Of a stretch of 64,000 nucleotides of DNA, positions 44,601 through 54,379 are shown piece after piece. This DNA comes from Haematococcus lacustris. Taxonomy: Eukaryota; Chlorophyta; Chlorophyceae; Chlamydomonadales; Haematococcaceae. Where the stretch lies: positions 4,051,848 to 4,115,847 of the forward strand of contig JASKMD010000012.1 in the NCBI GenBank assembly GCA_030144725.1. Reading direction: 5' to 3'. The number at the start of each line of letters is the position of its first letter. Positions within the stretch are counted from its first letter, which is position 1. Under the pieces are notes generated by a model. It saw only the letters and a list, made by a program, of their open reading frames with translations. It made no database searches and was not told where the DNA came from. Made by a program: the position numbers and the translations under genes.

Positions 44601-46835
44601 CTACATCCTAGTCACCAGCATCAAGCCTCAGTCCAGGGTCAAGGTGGTCTTGCACAGTCAAGACAAAACACTGCCCCAGGTGTCAGAGTCCAAGGGCTCC
44701 TCTAATACCCAACACATGTTGCCCCCAGGGGTGATGAGGAGGGTGCTGTGCACCAGCGCATGATGCAGTACCAGCAACCTATGCGTTGCATGCAGCCTAT
44801 GCGTTGCTACCTATGCGTTGCAACCTATGCGTTGCATGCAGCCTCAAAATGACAAGGTGATGACATGGCGCTATGCCAACAGTATTTGAGCCCAGCACAT
44901 CCGAAAAGAAAGGGTCCAAACACGGCCAACCACCGCACTTCCCTCCCTGCAAACTTGACAAGGTAGGTGCTGTTTGTTTGTTAGGTGTGTCGTGACAATG
45001 TGCATGAGTGAGGTGTGTGAGGGGGAGTGGTGTAGTGGGGGAGTGAACCACAGGTGAAAGGTAAGGGGAAGGTCACCTGGGGACGCAGGTCCACGCAGCC
45101 AGCTTTGTCAGAGGCAGGCTGGGCAGAGCCACCGCCCGCTGCCTTAACCTCCGCTGCGCCCCCGCACAGGCCCCACACAGGCCACCATGGGTGAAGGGAT
45201 GTGGCATCATTATCACCATCCTTACAACAATAACTATACTGATGCTAATGATAGCAATGATGATCATTAGACCGACAATGACAAACCAATACTGCACTGC
45301 CACGATATTCACATTATACTACTCTACGAAATCTAAAAGTCCTAAGGTTGTGGCCCACATGGTCTGACAAGTCTTGACAATGATGAACAATAAAGACAAT
45401 GAAAACTTGGAAAGCGTTTGGTGCACGCCAGGAAGTGTTCAAAGCTGCTTCAAACCCCTGAGCAGCTTTAGCGCATGTCTGCCTGTCTTGACTCTGTTCA
45501 GTACTGACAGTGTACAGGCCCTATCATCAGCGTGATACCAGCTGCTGCTGCTATTGCTGCCCCTGGCTCCATTGCTGAGCATCGCAATAAGTAAGTCAAG
45601 GCATGGAACAGCAGTGCATTCCAGACAGGCCCTGCCACCCTAAGTTGGCCATGTCAGAATGATTGAGGTAATGATGATGTCGGTAATATTTACATACATC
45701 ACAATAATGATAAAAACAATAAGAAGGTTGCAGGAACAGTTTGCTCCAGAGGAATCGCTAAGCACCAAGGGAGGAGATTCGGTCTGAGGAATGACATCCT
45801 CCCACCATCTACCCTGATTGCAAAGGTTCCATTGAATCCCCCGCCCTGACCCCTGCCCCGCCCTGCCCTGCCCTGCCCTGCCCTGCCCTGTCCTGCCCTG
45901 CCCTGCCCTGCCCTGCCCTGCCCTGCCCTGCCCTGCCCTGCCCTGCCCCGCCCCGCCCCGCCCCGCCCTGCCCTGGTCCCCCACCTCCACATGACACCAG
46001 GAAGCCTGGGTGGCCCTGCACCCCCGTCCCCTACCTGCCCCTCACCTGCAGTGTGGCCTAAACTGGCTGCGCTAGGCAGCACACCCATGTGGTCCGAGCC
46101 CGGCCGCACGTGCCTGTCCAGGCAGCCAGCTACCCCCTCCACCACATCGTCCAGCAGGCAGGCTATGCTCTCCTGTGCCTGCTCTGACTCTTCCCAGCCA
46201 CCAGGGCAAGTGCTGCCCTGGCGGCCTGCTGTAGCACTGGACAGGACTGACCCAGGACCACGGGCTCCCACTGCAGTCTGCGCAGGTGCATGAGCACCCA
46301 TGCAAACATGCTTGCGTGATTGCATGCATCCGCGGAAGATTGTCATGGACGGGCTTGCAGTAAAGCAAAGCTGCACTGGAGCATGGACGTCACAAATGCA
46401 AGCACGCCTACAAGATGCCGTATCTTGTGGAAATGGTGAGCCCGGTGTTGTCCTTTGCCCTCATAGCAGGGCCAGATATACACTAGCATGGTCACATGCT
46501 TTAACTGGTGGATGGTCCAAGCAAGTGCTTGGCAGCACGGCATCTCAATGTAGTGTGCCAGCCATAGGCAGCTACATGCCATACCTGTAGCCGACTTAGT
46601 GCTCCCGCAAGCGTGGCATGGGCCGTAGCCAGGTCGTCCTTGCATGGTGGCAACGACTTGTACAACTGCGATGGTGCGCTGATTGGCGTGAAGGGCGCTG
46701 CACCACTGCGCGCTGGGAGGTTCGCGTACCCACATGGAACTCAGTGCCGGCGGGCAAGCTCGCGTTGCACGCTTTCTCCGTCCTGCGACCTTTAGTGCGC
46801 AAGACATCTTGTAGCGTCGGCGTGGGCTTAGACAT
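37801..46835 (-). CDS. RRP6: RRP6/EXOSC10 nuclear exosome 3'-5' exoribonuclease
   Basis: Minus-strand exons joined in phase: 46277-46046 (PMC2NT-like, [17 protein letters not shown]), 45153-45077, 44432-44257 (AVDNSREPF), 44142-44026, 43789-43657, 43469-43386, 42678-42469, 42097-41952, 41518-41373, 41202-39487, 39218-38947, 38703-37801. DEDDy exonuclease: motif [11 protein letters not shown], motif [16 protein letters not shown], motif [17 protein letters not shown], all acidic residues present. The HRDC domain follows ([20 protein letters not shown]). Then comes a very long Pro/Ala/Ser-rich region (the 1,716-nt exon), an Arg/Gly-rich stretch and the tail FNPYAIPDE...GNKTVSYK. The N-terminal exon (46835-46585) contains ALYKSLPP-type PMC2NT sequence in a frame not continuous with its ATG, and one or more exons between 45.1 and 44.4 kb may be missing. 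It processes and degrades nuclear RNA with the exosome. Confidence 0.88.
38598..38640 (+). repeat. (CAG)n in RRP6 last exon
   Basis: About 14 CAG triplets on +, read on the minus strand as a poly-Ala tract (GCT)n in the RRP6 frame. Confidence 0.85.
41207..41352 (+). repeat. Short-unit repeat tract in RRP6 intron/exon boundary
   Basis: Degenerate hexamers (TCAGTG, GGTTCA) and a 12-mer GTCAGTGCCTGG. On the minus strand this is the intron immediately before the 41202 acceptor and contains many CTGAC-type branch-point words. Confidence 0.8.
42127..42442 (+). repeat. (AGGGGG)n hexanucleotide array, about 52 units
   Basis: A near-perfect array. It lies inside RRP6 between exons 42678-42469 and 42097-41952; in the transcript it is (CCCCCT)n, an extreme polypyrimidine tract ahead of the CTTGCAG acceptor. 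The + strand is a dense G-quadruplex candidate. The Leu/Pro and Ser/Pro frames it creates are not real proteins. Confidence 0.97.
44771..44845 (+). repeat. Short direct repeats in RRP6 intron
   Basis: The unit CTATGCGTTGCATGCAGC and shortened forms are repeated four times. Confidence 0.8.
45841..45975 (+). repeat. (CCCTG)n microsatellite in RRP6 intron
   Basis: About 24 units with CCCCG variants at the edges; on the minus strand (CAGGG)n, giving Gly/Gln/Ala spurious frames. Confidence 0.95.
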
Positions 46836-47140
46836 GGCCCTCTGACACCGGTCGCCCACAGTATCTCACGTTACATATATTACAACCATGTAACCCTTTT
46901 TTTTGATCCCTACAGCCCTCATGCAACTCATGAGTTGTAATCAAACACAGGCTGCGAGATCGCTGTTGTAAAGGCTACTGATAGTGTGCCTAGTGCCCAC
47001 TTCAGCTCAGCCTTCTGGTGTGTGTGCCTCCAGGCTACTACTAGCAAGAGCTCTACCCTACTCTATAGCTCTTACTCACACACATCCCCTTTGTGAGGGG
47101 TTTGGTATCTTGGTTTCTTGGATTGTCTTGCTTCTGCTGG

Positions 47141-47523
47141 CTACCGCTGCCCCTTGCGCCGCCACTTGCGCAACAGGGCCTTGTCAGGCAGGTACACCCA
47201 CTCTTGGCCTGGCCTGCCTCGCATTGGCATGGCTGGGCGGCCTTCCCAGTAGCACAGCTCAGTGGGGCTTGGCCCTGGGCTAACTGCACAGCGGCGGATG
47301 TTTAGCGCGGCTAAGACGTCCCGGTCGTAGAACCTGCATATGTGTGTAGGAGATGCATGAAGTCATTTCATGTGTCATGTCATATGTCATTTCATGTGGG
47401 ATATGTTGCAGCCATGCACATGTGCAGTGTCTGGTCAGTGCTTACTTGATGTTGTGGCTTGTTGAGCTCATCAAGCCCCTGACTTGGGAGCGCTTCGCCT
47501 TGTTGTACACTGGCCGCAACCAC
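47141..47523 (-). mobile_element. F3-family Fanzor-like nuclease C-terminus
   Basis: Two minus-strand exons join in phase: 47523-47446 (WLRPVYNKAKRSQVRGLMSS, TSHNI) and 47333-47141 (FYDRDVLAALNIRRCAVSPG, ELCYWEGRPAMPMRGRPGQE, LLRKWRRKGQR, TAG). D-R-D-V-x-A-A-x-N-I is a clean TnpB/Fanzor RuvC-III motif, and the LRP...VRGLM segment aligns with the region before RuvC-III in F1 and F2. The tail after RuvC-III differs from both, so it is a third lineage. Nothing further N-terminal was found upstream, so the copy is truncated. Confidence 0.7.
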
Positions 47524-47599
47524 CTGCATGGACACATGGGGCAATGCACATTTGTAAGATTCATTCCTTACCTTCCCAATCTTCAAGGGAGCCCGCTCC

Positions 47600-48925
47600 A
47601 AGTACGTCATCACCATCGTCATCAGGTATCCAGGATGTTTGTGTGCGTGGTGTGCCAGTACAGCCTGAACTCCAGCAGCTCCGAGCTGCGTGGCACCCCG
47701 CTAGAGGACCCCGAGTGGCAAGTGCAGATGGCATGCCATCGCCATGTGCTGGCAGGTGTGCCAGAGGAGGCAGACCCAGAGGAGGCAGAAGCCCTGGAGG
47801 ACCCAGTGGCGGACCCAGTGGCGACCCAGTGGACTCGGAGGAGCCAGTGGAACCAAGACACCCTGATGCGCCACCCCTCACGAAGCTGCTGTTGCACCGT
47901 CAGATCCTGTACGCCACTTACGTCAACAGGTGCCTTGAGGAGTGGCAGGACCCCCACCCCCAGCACCCCCACCCAAAGGCGAAGGCAAGGGCAAGGGCAA
48001 AGGCAAGGGCAGGGGCAAGGGTCCTCGGGTGCCAGCCTGCCCCCCACCCTTCATCCTCACCCCCATTGCTGGGTCAGGTACCCATCTCATCGCGATCGAT
48101 AGCAGGACCTTGCATGGGGTGTGCAGTCAGCTAGGCCTGACCATGGCCACAGAGGCAGCGTTGCAGCATGCTGCCCACAGTCATTGGGACAGGGTTTTTA
48201 AGGTAGGCAAGCTCGCTAACCAGGGGTTTGTGTGTGATAGACAAATCCTCACTGATGGGGTCACTGTGTGCGTCCAATACTAACGCCCACTGACCTACAC
48301 CCACCCCTTGGTCCCTCTGGCCCAGCAGAGGCCCCTCTGGCAGCAGCCCAGCAGCAGGCCCCTCTGGCAGCGGTCCAGCAGCAGGCCCCTCTGGCAGCAG
48401 CCCAGCAGCAGCCCCCTCTGACAGCAGCCCAGCAGCAGCCCCCTCTGACAGCAGCCCAGCAGCAGCCCCCTCTGACAGCAGCCCCCTCTGACAGCAGCCC
48501 AGCAGCAGCCCCCTCTGACAGCAGCCCAGCAGCAGCCCCCTCTGACAGCAGCCCAGCAGCAGCCCCCTCTGACAGCAGCCCAGCAGCAGCCCCCTCTGAC
48601 AGCAGCAGTAGCAACAAGCGCCAACCAGATGACATAGGCAGCAGCCTGGCTGACAAGCGGGTGTTCCAGTTTGACCCAGCCACTGAGATGGGCATGGGGC
48701 TGGACCCCGGCGCCATCCAGGCAGTCAGCGCAGCCTTGGGGGTGTGGGATGAGACTGGCTGCCTGGAAAGCTTCCACAACAGCAGGCTGACCTGGAGCCA
48801 GGTACAGCATGACAGCGGCTTGATCCAGGCTCGCCGCAACACTTAGCGGTGGAATGATGACATCAAGCTACAGCACCTGGCAGCAGCCACCCCAGCAGGC
48901 ATCTCCCAGGTGGCCACACGCTAGC
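47600..48925 (+). pseudogene. Fanzor-like nuclease, N-terminal half with RuvC-I (F1-type)
   Basis: Plus-strand pieces: LLLHRQILYATYVNRCLEEW (~47890-47940), a Lys/Gly-rich stretch, then HLIAIDSRTLHGVCSQLGLT and RQILTDGVTVCVQY (48060-48283), which resembles the TDGV(S/T) segment before RuvC-I in TnpB/Fanzor proteins. After a Gln/Pro or Ser/Ala repeat region comes KRVFQFDPATEMGMGLDPGA with the RuvC-I Asp, then SFHNSRLTWSQVQHDSGLIQ. An in-frame TAG at 48844-48846 interrupts the frame, which otherwise continues RWNDDIKLQHLAAATPAGIS up to a CAG/GTGGCC donor. The C-terminal half is absent here; copy f starts at nearly this point. Frames change at 48283 and within the repeat, so it is not functional as it stands. 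Confidence 0.55.
48340..48606 (+). repeat. 27-bp coding minisatellite in the F1 N-terminal half
   Basis: Units of about 27 bp (CAGCAGCCCAGCAGCAGCCC plus CCTCTGA) repeated about nine times; one shortened unit shifts the repeat relative to the codon frame, so the translation changes from AAQQQPPLT to PSDSSPAAA repeats without a stop. Confidence 0.9.
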
Positions 48926-49343
48926 AAGGATTGAGGCGTATCGAGGCAGCATCTCCATGATGTGGCAAGGCACTTTCTGCAGTCTGAACCATGTTGTATT
49001 TACAGATGCATGCGACGAAACTGCAAAGAACATTTTTCAAGTGCAACGTAGATTTCATTTAAAGCATCAAAGTGCAACAAAAGCAATCGAAGCCATACCT
49101 GCCAGCTACATGCATGCAAGTGCAAGGAAGCAAAGGAGCGCTGCCTTGTCAGAACAACGAGACCCACGACATAAGCAAAGCATCAGCTGTTGTCTACTGC
49201 CTATGCTCTAGCCTCCAGGCCAAGGAAGGGAGCTAAAGTAGGAGGCAATCTTCACACGCTGCAGCCTGCACCTCTGAGCTTTTCATAGATCATTTGAGCT
49301 CACGCACGCCAGACTCATCACCACGTTAACACAAAACCACCTC
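48926..49343. other. Intergenic, nothing recognised
   Basis: No coding sequence supported. Confidence 0.35.
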
Positions 49344-49383
49344 CAGCCCCCTTGTCTCTCATTAGGGCCTCCATGTGAGCCCA
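49344..49383 (-). mobile_element. F1 element copy h, 40-bp 3' stub
   Basis: Only the last ~40 bp of the F1 3' end are present (CAGCCCCCTTGTCTCTCATT...). The most severely 5'-truncated copy in the window. Confidence 0.7.
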
Positions 49384-50858
49384 ACTCCAGGTCACAGTCC
49401 AAGCCAGCCCACCTCCAGTCCACCGTTCAAGCAATCCGGACTTCAAGGGAGCAAGCCAAGCAAGCCCATGCAACTACAAGGCAAGAAGCCTAGGACGAGC
49501 AGTAAGGTGGTGGTACGCTGCACCTGAACCAACAGGTTCCCAAGTAGTCCAAGGAGTATGCCACGTCTCCATGCTGTTCCTGATGCATGGTGTATGGTGC
49601 TATGCATGTGTTCCTAAGATGCCTCACCCCGTTCCCCCCTGACATATGGGATGCTTTGCTTCTGGCCATTGCTTGATGGTTCAATCAACTTCGCACGCTG
49701 TGACTGATCATCCGCCGTTTTACCCTGCTTACCTACTTGTTGCACCTTATCCACTGGCTAGCAGCCACCATCTGAGAGCTGTGTTCCTGGATGCACAAGC
49801 ACACAACAACTGGCAAACCCTGGTAGACTGCCCCCCTGTTGTACCTGCTTCGGGTGAAACTCCCACCACCTGGCATATTGCCACTACATCCTGACAACCC
49901 GCAGAGTGAGCGTGAAGGGCTCACGTACTCACCCGCTTCTGGCACTCTGCTGGCCACACACCTTGGCGTTGCGCTCATAGCACGACTACCCAGCCTCCCA
50001 AATAACAGCAAGCTGCATGGCGCACATGGGCAGCTTGGCGAGATCAATGCTGGCTACTTGTGTTGTGTGCAGCACAAGGCTCAGTGTGACCCTGCTGGCT
50101 GGCTGGTTCTAATTCAGCAGCCAGTCCAGGTCCAGGTCCACGTCATGGACCCAGGCCAGACAACCCCTGGCATGGAGATCAGGAACGGACACAGGTCCTG
50201 TTTTATCAACACCTGCCTTATCTGCTACAGGAATGCTGCTGCCCCAGGCCTACCCTGCTCTTGCTATGCAACTCTTGCCATGCAGTCGACGGTGGTCCTG
50301 TATGCCTGGTGGGTGAATGGAAGCAGGTGGCAGCTGTCTCGGACTGCTCTTCCTAAAAGCCCTTGTGACAGAGCAGCTGCTGTCACCCTCCTTGAGTGTA
50401 TTGAAGCGCAGTGGCGTGTCAATGTCAGTGCATGCTACCATGCCCGGTCTTGTTATTCATTCCATGGAAGCCTAGGGCCCCATGCATGCTGTTAAAGTGC
50501 CAGCCATGCTTTGTCTGGACTGCCACACGCAAGTGGTCAACTGAGACCCGGGCCCTGATGTTCCCGGGTCGCTCGCTGGGACAGGGAGGGTCAGGCTGGT
50601 GGGGCGGGGAGGGATGGAAAGCTGAGGCTGGGTGTGTAGCCAAACGCACGCTCCACTTGCAGCACACTGTGGCGCAAGTCAATGGTATTGTAATTGATGT
50701 AGCGAGCGAACCTGCAGGCACATAAGTACCATGCAGGATGAGGGTAACAATGGGGAACATCTCATTCAGCATCGTATGACCTTTCATGTCAGCAAGGGTC
50801 AAACAGCTGGTGGGATCAGGTAGCACACACAGCTGACTATCAAGCGCAGTGCCTACCC
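49384..50858. other. No confident gene
   Basis: A + frame at ~49839-50495 is long (218 codons) but lacks an ATG start, a recognisable domain or splice support. A sequence at 50375-50408 (GCAGCTGCTGTCACCCTCCT...) resembles 61286-61320 in the EF-hand gene's first intron. CCAGGTCCAGGTCCA-type repeats occur near 50125. Confidence 0.35.
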
Positions 50859-53242
50859 TCAGCCTGCAGTGCATGCAGATTTTAGCGCATTGGAGGCACA
50901 GGGGCTTACATGTTTGCAAAGTTCTGGTTGCGGGTGCAACAAAGGTTGCAAGTCTGGACACCTGCTACAGCTGGACACGATCCCTAGCCTGTAGGGTCCT
51001 GGTGCTGGGTCAGCCTTTTGTTGCCAACACTTACTTGAATGCCAGCGCTTGCAGCTCAGGCTGGCGTACAACATAGCTATGGGCAGCAGCAAGGGCGTGC
51101 ACGCATGGCACCAGCAAGCCAGGAGTAGGCTCTCCAATTGCCTTAGTCATGGCAGGGCTCCATGCAGGAAGGCCTTGAGAAGCTCGGGCCAGCACCACAG
51201 CAGCCGTGCACACCTGCAGCCAAGCAACAATTTTATTTCTTGCTGCTTCACTTTACCACGCAGGCAGGCCACAAAACCGAACCCAGCTTGTGCCATCCTC
51301 ACCACCGGCATCAGCTGGCATGGCAGAGCTGGCTGCAACAACAGCAGCCGTGGTGGATGGAGCCCCCTGCCTACCGCTAAGGATATACAAGGGACCACAA
51401 GAAGCAAAGGACCACAAGAAGCAAAGGGAGTGACAGTTGGCAGCAGGCATGTGGGCATGTGTGTAGGCATGAGCCAGGGGCGTTAAACGTGATGCAACCA
51501 CACCGGGCACACTCACAGTGGAGGCTTGGTAGGCCACCAAACGCACATCCATAAGGGAAGTCTCCATCAACAGGTGGGCCATGCGCACAAGTGCCCGGCA
51601 CCCCTGGGGTAACAGCAGGCTGGCGCTCACTGCTGCTGCAGCTGTTGAGGCCCTGCCGGAAACCCCAGGGAGTGTGTAGCCCAGGCAGGTGTCACAAGCA
51701 GTGCTGGTGTTGCTGTTGGTACCAGGATTGCTAGGGAGAGGGTCGGGGGCGTCGCTTATCTTCACCAGCCTTTGATCTGGCAGAGAAGCAGCCCATGGCT
51801 CATCATATGCGGCCATGGAGAGCTGGCAGTTTTGCCACGGCTCCGTGTCATACATGGCGGGCTTGTTCTGCTCTGACATGCTAATCTCCATGCAAGCATC
51901 CTCCAGGTTTGCAGTATCCATTTCATCAAAAGACCCCCAGGAGCTGCCATCTTTGGTCTTGTGGCCTGCACCGTTCTTGCCATGCAGAACGCATGGGATG
52001 GCCCTGGCCCACTCTGGCAATAGCTCACCAAGATGGTCAGGTAGCGGGCCACTGTCTGCGTTGCATGACTCAACAGAGCTACAGCGCCGGCTGGAGGGGT
52101 TCGACGTCATGTTCCATTGCTTGGTGGTGCTGTGTAGGATCGGGGGGAGCTCCATGCTGCAGTTGCTGTCAGTGCGGCTACAAAGCTCATGCAGCCACAG
52201 CTCACTGTCGTCTGCAAGCTCATCGCCTGTTCCACACCCCAACAAGCCAGGGACATGCTTAGAGCCAGCAGCGTGCTGCTTGTCAAGCATGCATTGACTC
52301 AGCTGGGTCGCCTTCCCACTGCCTGCTGCCTGCTCCTGGAAGCTCAAAAACTGCTCCTGGGCCCAGCACAGCTGACAGCCAGAGGGTGGGGTGTGGCCTG
52401 GGACCATCTCTGCCTGGCAGCTGGCAAGCACGACTGCTAGCAAAGCGCTGACGGTCGGCTGTGCGACGGCGTGTCCAAGCGCCAGCATGATGTCCTGCTC
52501 ACAGCTGATCAGCTGGGCTGAGGAGAAGGTGTTGGCGGTGATGTGCACCATGCTGGCCACACTAGGCACTGCCGCTTCCTCAAGCTTGCATGCCAGCCAA
52601 AGGCAAGTCAACCCTACCAACTGCAGTTTGCTGCATGGAATAACCTGAGAAGCAGAAACAGTAGCACAACAGTAGCTTGTGGGATACCTTTGCTTGCTAA
52701 CTGTGCATACAGCATTGCCTGGGTGGTAACATGAGGAGGAGGATGCAAGCCTCATGTGCATGCCACACCTTTACATCGGTGTAGCAATTCAGCAGCTGCA
52801 CTGCCAGGAAGATTGTCTGTTCAGCCAGCCTGAACTCCTGGGTGACGTCCAGCAACCAGTCGACCTGGATACAGCAGACGTGCGCACATAGACTCCTGAC
52901 TCTTGACATTGACACGTTGCCTCATGACTTTATGTATCATCTTCATGCATGCGTGCCATCTCTAATGGGCATCACGCACCAGCACGGCTCGCATCTCCGT
53001 GTAGCCGGCAGGCTGCGGTGCCGAGCGTGCCTTAGGACGGGCCTGCACAGCCGTCTACCAGCTGTCATTGACGATCGACAGCCAGGTACAAATCGAGGAG
53101 GTTTGGATACATCAGGCACCTCTGACTCCAAAAGACAGGGGAGAACGTGCGAGCAGTAGTGGGAGCATCTTGTGTTCAAGAGACCGGCCTTCTTCCGCGG
53201 TTCCGGGGGTCCAGCTGGTCCATTGGGCCAGCTGGCAAACAT
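50859..53242 (-). CDS. Mitotic (A/B-type-like) cyclin with long insert
   Basis: Minus-strand exons in phase: 53042-52980 (PQPAGYTEMRAVL), 52864-52769 (VDWLLDVTQEFRLAEQTIFL), 52644-51517 (LQLVGLTCLWLACKLEEAAV...), 51213-51035 (VCTAAVVLARASQGLP) and 50961-50859. The cyclin-box signature M-R-x-x-L-V-D-W-L spans the first junction. The C-terminal fold starts at LVRMAHLLMETSLMDVRLVA. Between the two folds is an acidic/Ser-rich insert of roughly 260 residues, far longer than usual. The first exon is uncertain: candidates lie between 53242 and 53060 but no clean donor was found. Cyclins of this kind activate CDKs at mitosis. Confidence 0.78.
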
Positions 53243-53447
53243 GGCGCTGCTTTAGTAGGGACGCTCTTGCGTTTACGTCAAGAAAAGCTGACGATGGTGG
53301 GCGGTAGCACAAGGAGTGGGAGGGTGGTGCGCGGAAGCTGGCACTAATTTTGCAACACTAGATGTTGCAAGGCCGATATGGGGGCGATGGTTGAGACGCA
53401 CGAAAGCAAAGGTCAACCTTTTTGTCATCAATCTTTGCTGAGGCCGT

Positions 53448-53930
53448 CAACCCCCTTGTCCCTCACTAGGGCCTCCATTTGGGCCGGACCAGTAGTGGCC
53501 ACTAGCAGCCACTTGCGGGAATATACTAGTGGGCAATAGTAGCCCGACTTAAATGGTGTTATTGGGCTGTGTGGAGTATACCCAGTGCACATGGACATGG
53601 TGCATGAGTGCCTACCACCTACATCATTGCCTGACCACGAGGGCTATTGTGTAGAGTTGGCATGAAAAACATGCACTGGTTGTAAGCTGATGACAGCTCA
53701 ACAAGGGGGGCACACACTCAGTACTGTGCCACAACAGGCTGCTGCTCCTGGGCCTTGGGTGGCTTGTCTCGCAGCCGTTTGTACTCCAGGCCAGGGTAAA
53801 CCTCCTTGCCCTTGGCTGGCAGAGCTCCCTGGCCTTTCCAGTAGCACAGCTCCAGTGGACGCCACCTGCTCTCCCCAGTGCGCTGCATGTTCCGTGCCGC
53901 GTTGCAGTCCCTGTCCAGCCACCTGCCTGG
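53448..53930 (-). mobile_element. F1 element copy i, 3' part (split by LTR element)
   Basis: The 3' terminus is at ~53448, the block to ~53717, and a nuclease tail with stop TGA at 53718-53720 (a base change replaces the usual TAG, adding one residue). RuvC-III is intact: GRWLDRDCNAARNMQRTGES. Split by the LTR retrotransposon; the rest continues at 60575. Confidence 0.85.
53926..53930. repeat. 5-bp target-site duplication (left)
   Basis: CCTGG directly precedes the left LTR and is repeated at 60575-60579 after the right LTR. Confidence 0.9.
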
Positions 53931-54124
53931 TGTAGCATGTCCATGCGGTCATGCAAATCTGGATCTGAGATCTCCTCATGCAAGTGTAAGATCTGAACTG
54001 GTGGTGGTGTTCTGAGGCTGGGTTCAACTCCCAGGCAGACTTGACATCGTTGACATCCTTGACTACGCCCTAGTCTGCTCAGGCGACCTCTTAACACTAT
54101 TGACCGCTGTAGCCTCACGCTACA
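53931..54124 (+). repeat. Left LTR, 194 bp
   Basis: It begins TGTAGC and ends GCTACA, a perfect 6-bp terminal inverted repeat. It includes TGTAA at 53985-53989 (green-algal polyadenylation motif) and a hairpin at 54018-54034 resembling a tRNA T-arm. Confidence 0.96.
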
Positions 54125-54379
54125 GTGGTTTCCGACCGATACCCTGGCTGTGGATGGTTCTTGGGTAGGTCGTGCGGCATTGTGCGATTCGCTACAAGGA
54201 GAAGACTACGTGGGCTGGTGGAGACAGTCCGGTGGATTACTCGAGTTCCCATTTTCACCGGATCAGCAACGCGAGATGGAGGCTGTTCGCCAACAACTGG
54301 CCGGTAACGTTTGAGCAACACAGCAGCCATCGCAGCAGTGACACGCTCTCTATAGCAGCAGTCGCTTAGTGTCTCTAGA

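Noticed and set aside
49839..50495. 218-codon + strand ORF
   Set aside because: No ATG at the start, no recognisable domain, and the composition does not stand out; recorded only as a gap note.
54018..54034. tRNA gene in the LTR
   Set aside because: Only a T-arm-like hairpin is present; no acceptor, D or anticodon arms could be formed.
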